The position numbers were made by a program, and so were the translations under genes. From contig NZ_VRYN01000002.1 in assembly GCF_008124605.1 (NCBI RefSeq), positions 248,001 through 312,000 of the forward strand: DNA of 64,000 bases. Direction: 5' to 3'. This DNA is from Halobacterium salinarum DSM 3754. Lineage in GTDB: Archaea > Halobacteriota > Halobacteria > Halobacteriales > Halobacteriaceae. Shown in pieces: positions 42,475 to 50,517 of the stretch. Within the stretch, counting starts at the first letter, position 1. Every line of letters starts with the position of its first letter. The notes beneath the pieces are model-generated. The model ran no database searches. It worked only from the letters and a program-made list of their open reading frames with translations, and was not told the DNA's origin.

Positions 42475-43845
42475 ATGCCTGCTCACGAGTACGACGTCGT
42501 CGTTGTTGGCGCTGGAACCGCTGGCTGCTATGCCGCGGCGACGGTCGCCGACGCGGGCTACGACGTCGTCGTTGTCGAGCGAAAATCGGCGTCGGAAGCC
42601 GGGCACATCGCGTGTGGGGACGCCCTCAAGGGCGCGGACAACTTCCCCGATGTGATCCCGAAATCCCAACTCGAACCCGCGTTCACGAACACCGGCGTCG
42701 ACCACGGCCGGTTCGAGATCCCCCGCGAGGACACCGTCCTCAACATCCCCGTCCCGGGGGAGCTTGCGGTCATCGACCGCCGGGAGTACGGCCGGTGCGT
42801 GATCGACGGTGCCGAGCGCACCGGCGTCACGTTCAGCTACGACACCGTCGTGGAGTCGGTCATCCAGGACGACGACGGCCGGGTCACGGGCGTCACCGGC
42901 ATCCGTGACGGGCGCGGCCACGAGTTCACCGGCGACATCGTGATCGACGCCGCGGGGTCGCTGTCGATCCTCCAGGACAAAGTCGACGTGTCGGGGGCGA
43001 CCTTCGACACGAACGTCTCGTACTCGCAGTTCTGTTCGGCATACCGGGAGATCGTGGAGGTGCCCGAGCCCGTCGAGTGGGACGACGCGCTCGTGTTCAA
43101 GCCGACGGATCGCGCCGCCGGCTACCTCTGGTATTTCCCGCGCACGGACACGGAGATCAACGCCGGGCTGGGGTTCCAGATGACCGAGGAGCCGATGACG
43201 CTGGTCGACGACCTGAAGGCCGACCTCCAGCAGCGCCCCGAGTTCGAGGGGGCCGAAGTCACCGACAAGCTCGGGGCGGCGCTGCCGACGCGGCGGCCCT
43301 ACGACTCCGCGACGGCACCCGGGTTCATGGCGGTTGGGGACGCCGCGGGTCACGTCAACCCGACGACCGGCGGCGGCATCGCGGGCGCGGCGTACGCCGG
43401 CACCTACGCCGGCGAGCGCGCGATCCGCGCCGCCGAAACCGGCGACGTGTCCGAATCGATGCTGTGGGAGTACAACGAGCACGTCATGGACCACTTCGGC
43501 GCGCGGTACGCCGCCCTGGACGTCTACAACATCATGTCGACGGCCATCGACGTCGACGACCTGATGGGGCTGTTGGCGGCGCTGCCCGGCCAGAAGCTGG
43601 CCGAAGCGCTCTACGACGGCAGCACCCAGTTCGGGCTCAAGCTCAAGCTGGTGACGGCGCTGAAGTCCTTCGGGTACTGGTCGGAGATCATGGATTTCTA
43701 CCGCGCGAAACAGCAGGCCGACCGGCTGCTCGATCACTACCGGGCGTATCCGAGTTCCCCCGACGGGCTCGCCGACTGGCAGGCCCGCCGCGACGACATC
43801 ATGCAGTCAGTGTACGACGTGACGGGCGCGGACGCGAAATACTGA
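42475..43845 (+). CDS. Geranylgeranyl reductase family FAD protein
   Basis: This 456-residue flavoprotein of the archaeal geranylgeranyl reductase family reduces double bonds of isoprenoid lipid chains. The FAD motif VVVVGAGTAGCYAAATVADAGYDVVVVE is at the N-terminus, followed by HIACGDALKG with a cysteine at the usual position. The second nucleotide motif is FMAVGDAAGHVNPTTGGGIAGAAYAGTYAGERA. Archaeal members take electrons from ferredoxin, and a [2Fe-2S] ferredoxin gene is divergently placed 105 bp away. It is longer than the paralogue at 20348. TATA-like AAAGAGTTTTG lies about 27 bp upstream of ATG 42475. Confidence 0.92.
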   Translation: MPAHEYDVVVVGAGTAGCYAAATVADAGYDVVVVERKSASEAGHIACGDALKGADNFPDVIPKSQLEPAFTNTGVDHGRFEIPREDTVLNIPVPGELAVIDRREYGRCVIDGAERTGVTFSYDTVVESVIQDDDGRVTGVTGIRDGRGHEFTGDIVIDAAGSLSILQDKVDVSGATFDTNVSYSQFCSAYREIVEVPEPVEWDDALVFKPTDRAAGYLWYFPRTDTEINAGLGFQMTEEPMTLVDDLKADLQQRPEFEGAEVTDKLGAALPTRRPYDSATAPGFMAVGDAAGHVNPTTGGGIAGAAYAGTYAGERAIRAAETGDVSESMLWEYNEHVMDHFGARYAALDVYNIMSTAIDVDDLMGLLAALPGQKLAEALYDGSTQFGLKLKLVTALKSFGYWSEIMDFYRAKQQADRLLDHYRAYPSSPDGLADWQARRDDIMQSVYDVTGADAKY

Positions 43846-43855
43846 CCGAGGGGCG

Positions 43856-45136
43856 TCAGGGCCGCGTCTCCGCGACCCGCGTGATCGCGGTGGTGAGCGC
43901 GCCGACGCCGATCCGAAGCGACTGCTCGTCGACGTCGAACGTCGGCGTGTGGTGGCCGCCGGGGTGGTCGGTGCCGACACAGACGTAGCACGCCATGCCG
44001 CCCGTGTTCTGGACGCGACGCATGAGATAGGTGGCGTCCTCGCTGCCGCCGAGGGCGTCGCTGTCGAGGACGGAATCAACGCCGGCCCGGTCGGCAGCGA
44101 CCGCCCCGAAGCAGGCTGCGAGCTCGCGGTCGCTTTCCGCGCTCGGGGCTTGTCCCTCGGTCGCCGTTTCGACGGTGCAGTCGTGCATCTCCGCCGCCGA
44201 CCGGACGACGCGGTCGGCGTGTGATTTCATGTACTCCATCAGCGCCGTCGTTTCCCCCCGCACCTCCCCCTCCAGGAAGGCGCTGTCGGGGACGATGTTG
44301 GGTGCCGTGCCGCCACCGGCGCGGCCCGCGTTCACGCGGGTTGCGCCGCCGTCGTGGCGCGGGATCGCGTGGAGGTTCTGGATCGCCGTCGCCATCGCCT
44401 GGATGGCGTTGCGGCCGTCCTCGGGGTGGGAGCCGGCGTGCGCGCCGGTCCCCGTGAAGTCGGCGCGCAGGTGGCTGACCGCGAGGAAGCCGTCGACGCC
44501 GGCAACCACCTCCCCGGTGGGGTGATCCAGGCCCAGGTGCACGGCGTACAGGTAGTCGACGTCGTCGAGGTGGCCGCTCTCGGCGATTGGTTTGCCGCCG
44601 CCGGCGCGCTCCTCGGCGGGCTGGAAGACGACCTTCAGCGTGCCCTGGAAGTCGCTGTCGGCGACCGCCGCGAGCACGCCGACGCCGATGGTGGCGTGGC
44701 CGTCGTGGCCGCAGGCGTGCATGCAGCCGTCGTGCTCGGATCGAAACCCCGCGGCCGCGGGGTGGTGGTCGTCAGCCTCGCTTTCCGTGATGTGGAGCGC
44801 GTCGATGTCCACGCGCAGCCCCACCGTCGGGCCTTCGCCGCGGTCGAGGACCGCGATCGCGCCCGTGTGGCCGCCCGCCATCGAGTCGAGCAGCGCCTCG
44901 TCGACGCCCGCGTCCCGGGCGGTTGCCCGCCAGTCGGCGAGCGTGTCGTCGTCCGGCACCGCCATGCGCGCGTCGGACGCCACGGCCTGCGGGCCGACGT
45001 GGAGTGTGTCGACGCCGATGTCCTCGCAGGCGTCGACGACGCGAGCGGTCGTCTGGAACTCACACCACGCCGGCTCGGGGATCCCGTGGAGGTCGCGTCG
45101 GAGTCGAGTCAGCACCGCAGGATCAGTGTAGTCCAT
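43856..45136 (-). CDS. M20 family amidohydrolase (AbgA/aminoacylase-like)
   Basis: This 426-residue zinc hydrolase of the peptidase M20 family cleaves N-acyl or p-aminobenzoyl amino acids. The metal motif HACGHDGHATIG is clear, as are VFQPAEERAGGGKPI (catalytic Glu pair) and FTGTGAHAGSHPEDGRNAI, the start of the dimerisation domain with GxxAHAG. The N-terminus has LRRDLHGIPEPAWCEFQTTARV, usual for this class. SEDATYLMRRVQNTGG carries the later metal residue. A TTTAAATG box on the minus strand (45161-45168) is 27 bp before ATG 45136. Substrate: an N-acyl amino acid or related amide, uncertain. Confidence 0.93.
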   Translation of the reverse strand: MDYTDPAVLTRLRRDLHGIPEPAWCEFQTTARVVDACEDIGVDTLHVGPQAVASDARMAVPDDDTLADWRATARDAGVDEALLDSMAGGHTGAIAVLDRGEGPTVGLRVDIDALHITESEADDHHPAAAGFRSEHDGCMHACGHDGHATIGVGVLAAVADSDFQGTLKVVFQPAEERAGGGKPIAESGHLDDVDYLYAVHLGLDHPTGEVVAGVDGFLAVSHLRADFTGTGAHAGSHPEDGRNAIQAMATAIQNLHAIPRHDGGATRVNAGRAGGGTAPNIVPDSAFLEGEVRGETTALMEYMKSHADRVVRSAAEMHDCTVETATEGQAPSAESDRELAACFGAVAADRAGVDSVLDSDALGGSEDATYLMRRVQNTGGMACYVCVGTDHPGGHHTPTFDVDEQSLRIGVGALTTAITRVAETRP

Positions 45137-45232
45137 ACGGTATGTGGCGTCCGGTGACAGTTTAAATGTGGGAGTCGCTCAGAGGCCCAGTAACATATTT
45201 CCCGCTGCCAGGGAATTAGCAACCGTAGCAGA

Positions 45233-46798
45233 ATGAGTACTGACCAGACGGACGGGTTCGATGGGGGAGTGTCTGCGGGGGACGACTCCGAGCCCGAAAT
45301 CGACTTCTACGGCGGCAAACTGGCGAGCGCGTTCCCGCTCGTCTTCTTTGTTGTATGGGCGATCGTACAGAGCGGCGTGCTCCGAGTCAGCGACACCACA
45401 GGACTCGTGGCGGGAATGCTGGTGGCGCTCATCTTCGGCATGTTCCTCGTGAAGGGATCGTGGGCCGGATACGCGAACACGATCTTCGCGGGGATGACCC
45501 AGCGGGTCGCGGCCACCGCGATCGTCGCGTGGCTGTGGGCTGGCATGTTCGCCGAAACCATCCAGACGGGGCAGTTCGTCTCCGGGCTGGTGTGGGCCGC
45601 GGAGGCGGCCGGCATCGGCGGCGCGGTGTTCCCGGCAGCGACGTTCATCCTTGCGGGGCTGCTGGCGACCGGCATCGGCTCCGGCTACGGGACCACCGTC
45701 GCGTTCACCGCGCTGTTCTTCCCGGCGGGGGTCGCACTCGGCGCGAACCCCGCGTTGCTGTTCGGGGCGATCCTCTCCGGCGTGGTCTTCGGGGACAACC
45801 TCGCGCCGGTCAGCGACACCACCATCGTGTCGGCGGTCACGCAGGACGCCGACATCGGCGGTGTGGTAGCGTCCAGATTCAAGTACGCGGGCGTCGCGGC
45901 CGTGCTGTCGTTTGCCGCGTACCTGGGTGCCGGCGCGGTGATGGACGGCATCTCGGTTGCGGGCGACGCGAGCGCCATCCTGGGGTCGAACGTCGGGCCC
46001 ACTGGCCTCCTGCACCTGCTGTCGATGGCCACGGTCATCGGCACCGCCATCGCCGGCCGCCACATCGTCGAAGCGATCTCCTGGGGGATCGTCGTGGCGT
46101 TCGTGTTGAACGTCGTGTTCGGGCTGGCGGACGTCTCGGAGATGCTGGTGTTCCGCGCCAGCGATAGCCTCTGGATCGCACGCGAGCTCTCCGTGCTGCC
46201 GTTCGTCGAAGCCATCAACACCAGCCCCGAGGGCGTCACCAGCAGCGTCGGTGGCAGCCTGTACGCTGGTGCGCAGGGGTTTTTCCCCCTGATCGTGCTC
46301 GTGTTGCTGATCGTGGCCGGCGCACAGATCATGATCCGCGGGGGCGGCTTCCGCGCGATCCAGGACTTCCTACTTGAGTCGGTGGCCACGACGGTGCGAC
46401 GCGCCGAACTCACGATGGTGCTTGGCACCGCGTTCGTGAACTCCATGATTACGATCAACACCGCCGCCGAGATCGCGATCGCGCCGTACATCGCGCGCCT
46501 CGGCGAACGATTCAATATCAACAGCTACCGGCGTGCGAACATCCTGGACGCGAACACGAGCGCGCTCGGGTACATCTTCCCGTGGTCGGGTGGCGTGCTC
46601 GTCGGCTACGCAGCGCTGGCGGACCTGCCCACCAAGTACGACTGGTTCACCCGGGGAATGGTGGTCGACCCCACGGAAGTCGTGCCGTTCGTCTTCCACG
46701 GGTGGCTGCTCGTGGGGGTGTTCGTGTTCTCGGCGCTGACTGGCTTCGGCCTGGAGTACATCAGTGACCGCGAGAGCGAGGAGGTGGCGCGCGCATGA
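45233..46798 (+). CDS. Na+/H+ antiporter NhaC family
   Basis: This 521-residue transporter has about 12 membrane segments. NhaC features are GSGYGTTVAFTALFFP, the FGDNLAPVSDTTIVSAVTQ loop (the GDxxxPxSDTT motif) and a second ANILDANTSALGYIFPWSG. Halophiles use such carriers to expel sodium or take up substrates in exchange for protons; some relatives exchange organic acids, so the transported ion is not certain. The N-terminal 25 residues are acidic. The next gene overlaps by four bases (ATGA). Confidence 0.93.
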   Translation: MSTDQTDGFDGGVSAGDDSEPEIDFYGGKLASAFPLVFFVVWAIVQSGVLRVSDTTGLVAGMLVALIFGMFLVKGSWAGYANTIFAGMTQRVAATAIVAWLWAGMFAETIQTGQFVSGLVWAAEAAGIGGAVFPAATFILAGLLATGIGSGYGTTVAFTALFFPAGVALGANPALLFGAILSGVVFGDNLAPVSDTTIVSAVTQDADIGGVVASRFKYAGVAAVLSFAAYLGAGAVMDGISVAGDASAILGSNVGPTGLLHLLSMATVIGTAIAGRHIVEAISWGIVVAFVLNVVFGLADVSEMLVFRASDSLWIARELSVLPFVEAINTSPEGVTSSVGGSLYAGAQGFFPLIVLVLLIVAGAQIMIRGGGFRAIQDFLLESVATTVRRAELTMVLGTAFVNSMITINTAAEIAIAPYIARLGERFNINSYRRANILDANTSALGYIFPWSGGVLVGYAALADLPTKYDWFTRGMVVDPTEVVPFVFHGWLLVGVFVFSALTGFGLEYISDRESEEVARA

Positions 46799-47061
46799 GC
46801 ATCCTCGAGAAGTACCTGGCGGGGTTGACGTTCCGGTCGAACACGCCGCGCTTCGATGCCGGCGACGAACTGGAGCTGTTCGTCACGGGGCGCGCGGACG
46901 GCGCGCACGTCGTGCGCGTCGGTGATTCGACACTGCGGTTGGACGGCGCGCCCGCGGACGCGCTCGACACGAAGGTACGACTACGGGTCACGGGCTTCGA
47001 CACCGACGACCACGTCGGCGAGGCCGACTACCTCGAAACGGTCGGCGAGAGCGCGTTCTAA
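46795..47061 (+). CDS. TRAM-like small protein coupled to the antiporter
   Basis: This 88-residue protein begins MSILEKYLAGLTFRSNTPRF and contains AGDELELFVTGRADGAHVVRVGDSTLRLDGA and VRLRVTGFDTDDHVGEADYLE. The strand order resembles the five-stranded TRAM RNA-binding fold (gde.. x ..vv.v.. vrvrvt). Its coding start overlaps the antiporter stop by four bases. No function is known; coupling to a transporter is unusual for a TRAM-like protein. The resemblance is by pattern, not by a search. Confidence 0.7.
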   Translation: MSILEKYLAGLTFRSNTPRFDAGDELELFVTGRADGAHVVRVGDSTLRLDGAPADALDTKVRLRVTGFDTDDHVGEADYLETVGESAF

Positions 47062-47155
47062 GCGGCGCGCTTCTTTTTTCGGGCGGCCCGGAGACCGAAC
47101 GCCGGCCAGCGCTGCCGCTGGTCGGGTGGAACAACGGGAACCGAGGCGGGCAGCC

Positions 47156-47491
47156 TCAGACGGAGGACCCGAGTGGCTCGATGCGCTCGACTTCGGCTTC
47201 GACGTGGACGCTGGCCGGGAAGTCCCGCTCCATGATGTCGCGGGCGAGGTCGTCGTGGCCGTGCAGTTCGACGCGGCGTCGGTAGACCGTGTACTGCCAG
47301 TCGTTGGTTTTCTCCGCGGAGTCGCCGCCGAGACGGGCGTACAGCGGCACGCGGATCTCGGCCGGAGCGTCGGAGTGTGGGCCCTTGAGTCGAGCGCCTT
47401 TTCGTCGACACGTTTCCTTGATGTCGGAGACGACGGCGTCGAGCGCCGTTCGGTCCCCGCTTTCCAGAGAGAGTTTTGTAACGAAGGTCAT
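47156..47491 (-). CDS. uS10-family protein, paralogue of ribosomal protein S10
   Basis: This 111-residue protein has the uS10 fold features: KLSLESGDRTALDAVVSDIKETCRRKGARLKGP and a final RVELHGHDDLARDIMERDFPASVHVEAEV. The normal archaeal S10 (about 102 residues) also has IRLSSTDpxxL and GP loop elements; here the sequence is divergent and does not sit in a ribosomal protein cluster. It is probably an extra haloarchaeal uS10 (also called uS10/mL48 family) paralogue. Whether it joins ribosomes or has a separate role is unknown. Confidence 0.85.
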   Translation of the reverse strand: MTFVTKLSLESGDRTALDAVVSDIKETCRRKGARLKGPHSDAPAEIRVPLYARLGGDSAEKTNDWQYTVYRRRVELHGHDDLARDIMERDFPASVHVEAEVERIEPLGSSV

Positions 47492-47614
47492 CGCTGGGGG
47501 TGCTACCCCTGAGTGAGGTGACCCACCGTGTTAAACCGTGTGTTTGATCGTGGCGGCGTGCGAGCCACCCCCACTCCGACATTGACTTAACGGCCGCTGC
47601 ACTACCGGACCGTA

Positions 47615-48043
47615 ATGACGGTCGAAGCGACCAGCGCCGGCGCGATCCTGTTCCGCGACACGCGGGACCGGCGCGAGTACCTCCTCCTGAAGAGCCGTCC
47701 CGGGGACTGGGAGTTCCCGAAAGGCGGCGTGGAGGGGGACGAGGAGCTCCAGCAGACGGCGATTCGAGAGGTACAGGAGGAAGCCGGGATCGAGGATTTC
47801 CGCCTCGTTGACGGCTTCCGCGACGAGTACGACTACGTGTTCGAGGCCAACGGTGACCGGATCCACAAGACGGTGCATCTGTTCATCGCGAAGTCCTTCG
47901 AGGCCAGCGCGGAGCTGTCCAACGAACACTCGGACCTGCAGTGGCGCGACTACGACCAGGCGGTCAACACCATCACCCAAGATGGCCCCCGGGAGATCCT
48001 CGAAGACGCCCACGTGTTCATCGACGAGGACGCCGACATCTGA
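47615..48043 (+). CDS. NUDIX hydrolase, diadenosine tetraphosphatase-like
   Basis: This 142-residue protein has the standard box GGVEGDEELQQTAIREVQEEAGI. The surroundings, GAILFRDTRDRREYLLLKSRPGDWEFPKGGVEGDE and YDQAVNTITQDGPREILEDAH, match bis(5'-nucleosyl)-tetraphosphatases, which remove diadenosine polyphosphates. An ACTTAACG box is about 28 bp before ATG 47615. Relatives can also act on RNA caps or other NDP-X molecules, so substrate choice is open. Confidence 0.92.
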   Translation: MTVEATSAGAILFRDTRDRREYLLLKSRPGDWEFPKGGVEGDEELQQTAIREVQEEAGIEDFRLVDGFRDEYDYVFEANGDRIHKTVHLFIAKSFEASAELSNEHSDLQWRDYDQAVNTITQDGPREILEDAHVFIDEDADI

Positions 48044-48145
48044 CCGCCGCCCGGCGGTCGGCCGACGCACAGTCCTGACAGCGACCAGCCGCGGGGCCGC
48101 CGGCGCGCCGAAAGACAGACGCCGGTCCGCGACCGCAGTCCAGCC

Positions 48146-49171
48146 GTGACAGTCGGCCACGAGTTCGGCTTCGAGCTGCGAGTGTGCGCGTGGGCGGAGG
48201 CGTGTTGGCGGCCCGAGCGCGACGGCGCGCCACGGATCGTCGCGCGCCAGCTCGGGACGAAGCGGCGGCGCTGGGACACGATCGTCGTGGAGGTCGACCC
48301 CGAGGGACTCCGCCAGCGCGCGCAGTTCGGCGCGCAGCGCCTCGACGCCGACCTCCTGCACGTCGTCCGGCACGCGCCGACGGACTGGGCGTTCTACCGG
48401 GACGCGCTCCCCACGCCGGAGTATCCGTGGCGGTACGTGCGGGAGGCCGTCCACCGGGCGAGCGACCGCGGCATCCTGGAGACCCGGCGGGACGGCAACA
48501 AAATCGAGATCCGGCGGGCGATGGCGTACCCGGAGTGGGTGCGCCGGATCGTCGCCATCGAGAACAAGCCGGACCTCGACGCGTCGGCGGCCGACGCGCT
48601 GACTACACAGCTCCGGCGGGACGTGGCGCTGGGGCTCGCCGACGAGGTGTGGGTGGCGACGGCCGACGACGCGGCGGGCGGCGTCCAGCGCGCGCTGCTG
48701 GCGGACCTCCCGGTGGAGGCCGGGATCCTGGTGTTCGACGACGACTGGACGGTGACGGTGGAGTGGCTGCCCCACGGGCTGGCCACGGCGGCATCGGGCA
48801 CGCGGCTCACCAGCCGGCCGGCCGACGGTGCCGACCGGCCGGCCACCGGCTTCGAGTACGTCGACGCCGACTGGAAGGCACACACGCGCCTGGCGATCGC
48901 GGAGCGCGCCTTCGAGCGCGGCTGGCGGTCGTACGTCGACACGATGCGGCCGGACTGCCGGCAGTTCCGGCTTGTCGACGGCGCGCACGGCTACGTGCCG
49001 GCGTGCGCGGCGAAAGCCCGCGAGCAGTCGGCGGCCGAATGCGGGGGATCGTGTGCCGACTACGAGCCGGAGCCGCCGGGGTGGCGCCAGCACGGCTGGC
49101 CGATCGAGGGCGGGCCTGGGGCGACGGTGCAGGCGGTGCTCGCCGACCGGCGGCAGCGCCGCCGCGAGTGA
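48146..49171 (+). CDS. Conserved haloarchaeal protein (DUF5787-like), possible PD-(D/E)XK fold
   Basis: This 341-residue protein starts at GTG 48146 (MTVGHEFGFELRVCAWAEACW). The middle section, MAYPEWVRRIVAIENKPDLDASAADALTTQLRRDVALGLADEVWVATADD, has the strand-ExK-helix-strand arrangement of the PD-(D/E)XK nuclease fold with E139 and K141 in IENKP. In this reading the acidic residue of the first strand would lie upstream. The family is restricted to haloarchaea as far as I recall. A late Cys cluster (CxxKxxxxxxxxCxxxC, near PACAAKAREQSAAECGGSC) is notable. No function is established. Confidence 0.75.
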   Translation: MTVGHEFGFELRVCAWAEACWRPERDGAPRIVARQLGTKRRRWDTIVVEVDPEGLRQRAQFGAQRLDADLLHVVRHAPTDWAFYRDALPTPEYPWRYVREAVHRASDRGILETRRDGNKIEIRRAMAYPEWVRRIVAIENKPDLDASAADALTTQLRRDVALGLADEVWVATADDAAGGVQRALLADLPVEAGILVFDDDWTVTVEWLPHGLATAASGTRLTSRPADGADRPATGFEYVDADWKAHTRLAIAERAFERGWRSYVDTMRPDCRQFRLVDGAHGYVPACAAKAREQSAAECGGSCADYEPEPPGWRQHGWPIEGGPGATVQAVLADRRQRRRE

Positions 49172-49177
49172 CCGGCG

Positions 49178-49663
49178 TCAGTCGTCGGCGACGGTGACCT
49201 CCTGGCGGGGGACGGCCAGCCGGAAGGTCGGCACGGTTCGGTTCTCCACCTCGATGATGCCTTTGCGCTTGAGCGTCTGGAGCGCGCGCCGCACGCCCCC
49301 GGCGTCGAGGCCGTCGGCGTCCGCGCCGTGTTCGTCCTGGACGGCGTGGAGCACCGAGACGACGCTCTGGGAGCGGTCCTCGGGGCCGGCGATGACGTCG
49401 AACACGAGGCGTTCGGTGTCGGACATGTGGACGGCGGGCGCCTCGTCGGCGTCGTCGTCGCCCACGAGCGTCGACGCTTCGGCGGTCGCGCGGATCATCG
49501 AGTCCTCGTCGCGGTAGTAGTACTCCCGCAGGTGGGATTCGAGGTATTGGTGGACGGCGCTGCCGGAGTCCAACCCCCAGCGGTCCTGGAGGTCGCTGTT
49601 CTTCGTTGGCTGGAGCGCCACGAGGTCCGCCAGGCGCTCGTGGGCCTCCGCGGAGAGTGTCAT
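49178..49663 (-). CDS. HTH-domain protein, haloarchaeal DUF5797-like family
   Basis: This 161-residue protein ends in a winged-helix-like domain (DTERLVFDVIAGPEDRSQSVVSVLHAVQDEHGADADGLDAGGVRRALQTLKRKGIIEVENRTVPTFRLA) with the recognition helix at GGVRRALQTLKRKG. The N-terminal helical part has LADLVALQPTKNSDLQDRWGLDSGSAVHQYLESHLREYYYRD. It is a likely DNA-binding regulator of unknown target. A TATA-like AATATAC on the minus strand lies near 49682-49690, about 24 bp before ATG 49663. Stops of this and the plus-strand gene are seven bp apart. Confidence 0.8.
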   Translation of the reverse strand: MTLSAEAHERLADLVALQPTKNSDLQDRWGLDSGSAVHQYLESHLREYYYRDEDSMIRATAEASTLVGDDDADEAPAVHMSDTERLVFDVIAGPEDRSQSVVSVLHAVQDEHGADADGLDAGGVRRALQTLKRKGIIEVENRTVPTFRLAVPRQEVTVADD

Positions 49664-49746
49664 GTGGCGTCGTTCGGGCAGCCGGTATATTGGATTTGCG
49701 AACCGGACCCCGGAGCCTTTTGCCCGGGGGCCGCGTGCCCACTGTC

Positions 49747-50517
49747 ATGAGCGACACCGTTGCGCTTGCGGTCGACGACGGCGTGGCAACGATCACGATC
49801 AGCCGCCCGGACAGCCTGAACGCGTTGAACGTGGCGACGCTGCACGCGCTGCGTGACACCCTCGACACCGCCGAGTCGGAGGGCGCGCGCGCCGTCGTGC
49901 TCACCAGCGCCGGCGACGACGCGTTCATCGCGGGCGCGGACATCTCACACATGGTGGAGATGGACACCGCGGAGGCGCAGGCGTACGCCGAACTCGGGCA
50001 CAGCGTCGCCGACGCCATCGAGTCGTTCCCGGCACCGGTCGTCGCCGCGATCGACGGGTACGCGTTCGGCGGCGGCATGGAGCTGGCGTTGGCCTGCGAT
50101 CTGCGGGTTGCGAGCGAGGACGCGATCCTCGGGCAGACCGAGATCGACATCGGCATCATCCCCGGCTGGGGGGGCACCCAGCGCCTGCCCCGGATCGTCG
50201 GCGACGAGACCGCGCGCCGCATGATCTACTTCGGTGACCGGCTGAGCGCCGCGGACGCCAGCGAGCACGGCCTCGTCGGCGAGGTCGTGCCGGCGGCGGA
50301 GATCGACGACCACGTGGCGTCGCTGGCGCGCGATCTCGCCGCCCAACCCGCGGCGGCGATGCGCGCCGCCAAGGACGCCATCAACACCAGCCACGAAACG
50401 ACGCTGTCGGCGGGCCTGGAGTTCGAGGCGCGGACCTGGGCGGGCCTGTTCGGGAGCCACGACCAACAGGAGGGCATGCAGGCGTTCCTCGAAGACCGCG
50501 ATCCCGACTTCGAGTAG
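49747..50517 (+). CDS. Enoyl-CoA hydratase/isomerase family protein
   Basis: This 256-residue crotonase-family protein hydrates 2-enoyl-CoA in fatty acid or amino acid breakdown. It has FIAGADISHM (oxyanion hole), the catalytic glutamate in GGGMELALACDLRVAS, and the second glutamate at LGQTEIDIGIIPGWGGTQRLPR, both positions of the true hydratase. VVAAIDGYAFGGG precedes the former. The C-terminal helices are normal. ATG 49747 lies about 27 bp after a CCTTTTGC box. Function in beta-oxidation is likely, possibly with the acyl-CoA genes elsewhere in this window. Confidence 0.93.
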   Translation: MSDTVALAVDDGVATITISRPDSLNALNVATLHALRDTLDTAESEGARAVVLTSAGDDAFIAGADISHMVEMDTAEAQAYAELGHSVADAIESFPAPVVAAIDGYAFGGGMELALACDLRVASEDAILGQTEIDIGIIPGWGGTQRLPRIVGDETARRMIYFGDRLSAADASEHGLVGEVVPAAEIDDHVASLARDLAAQPAAAMRAAKDAINTSHETTLSAGLEFEARTWAGLFGSHDQQEGMQAFLEDRDPDFE

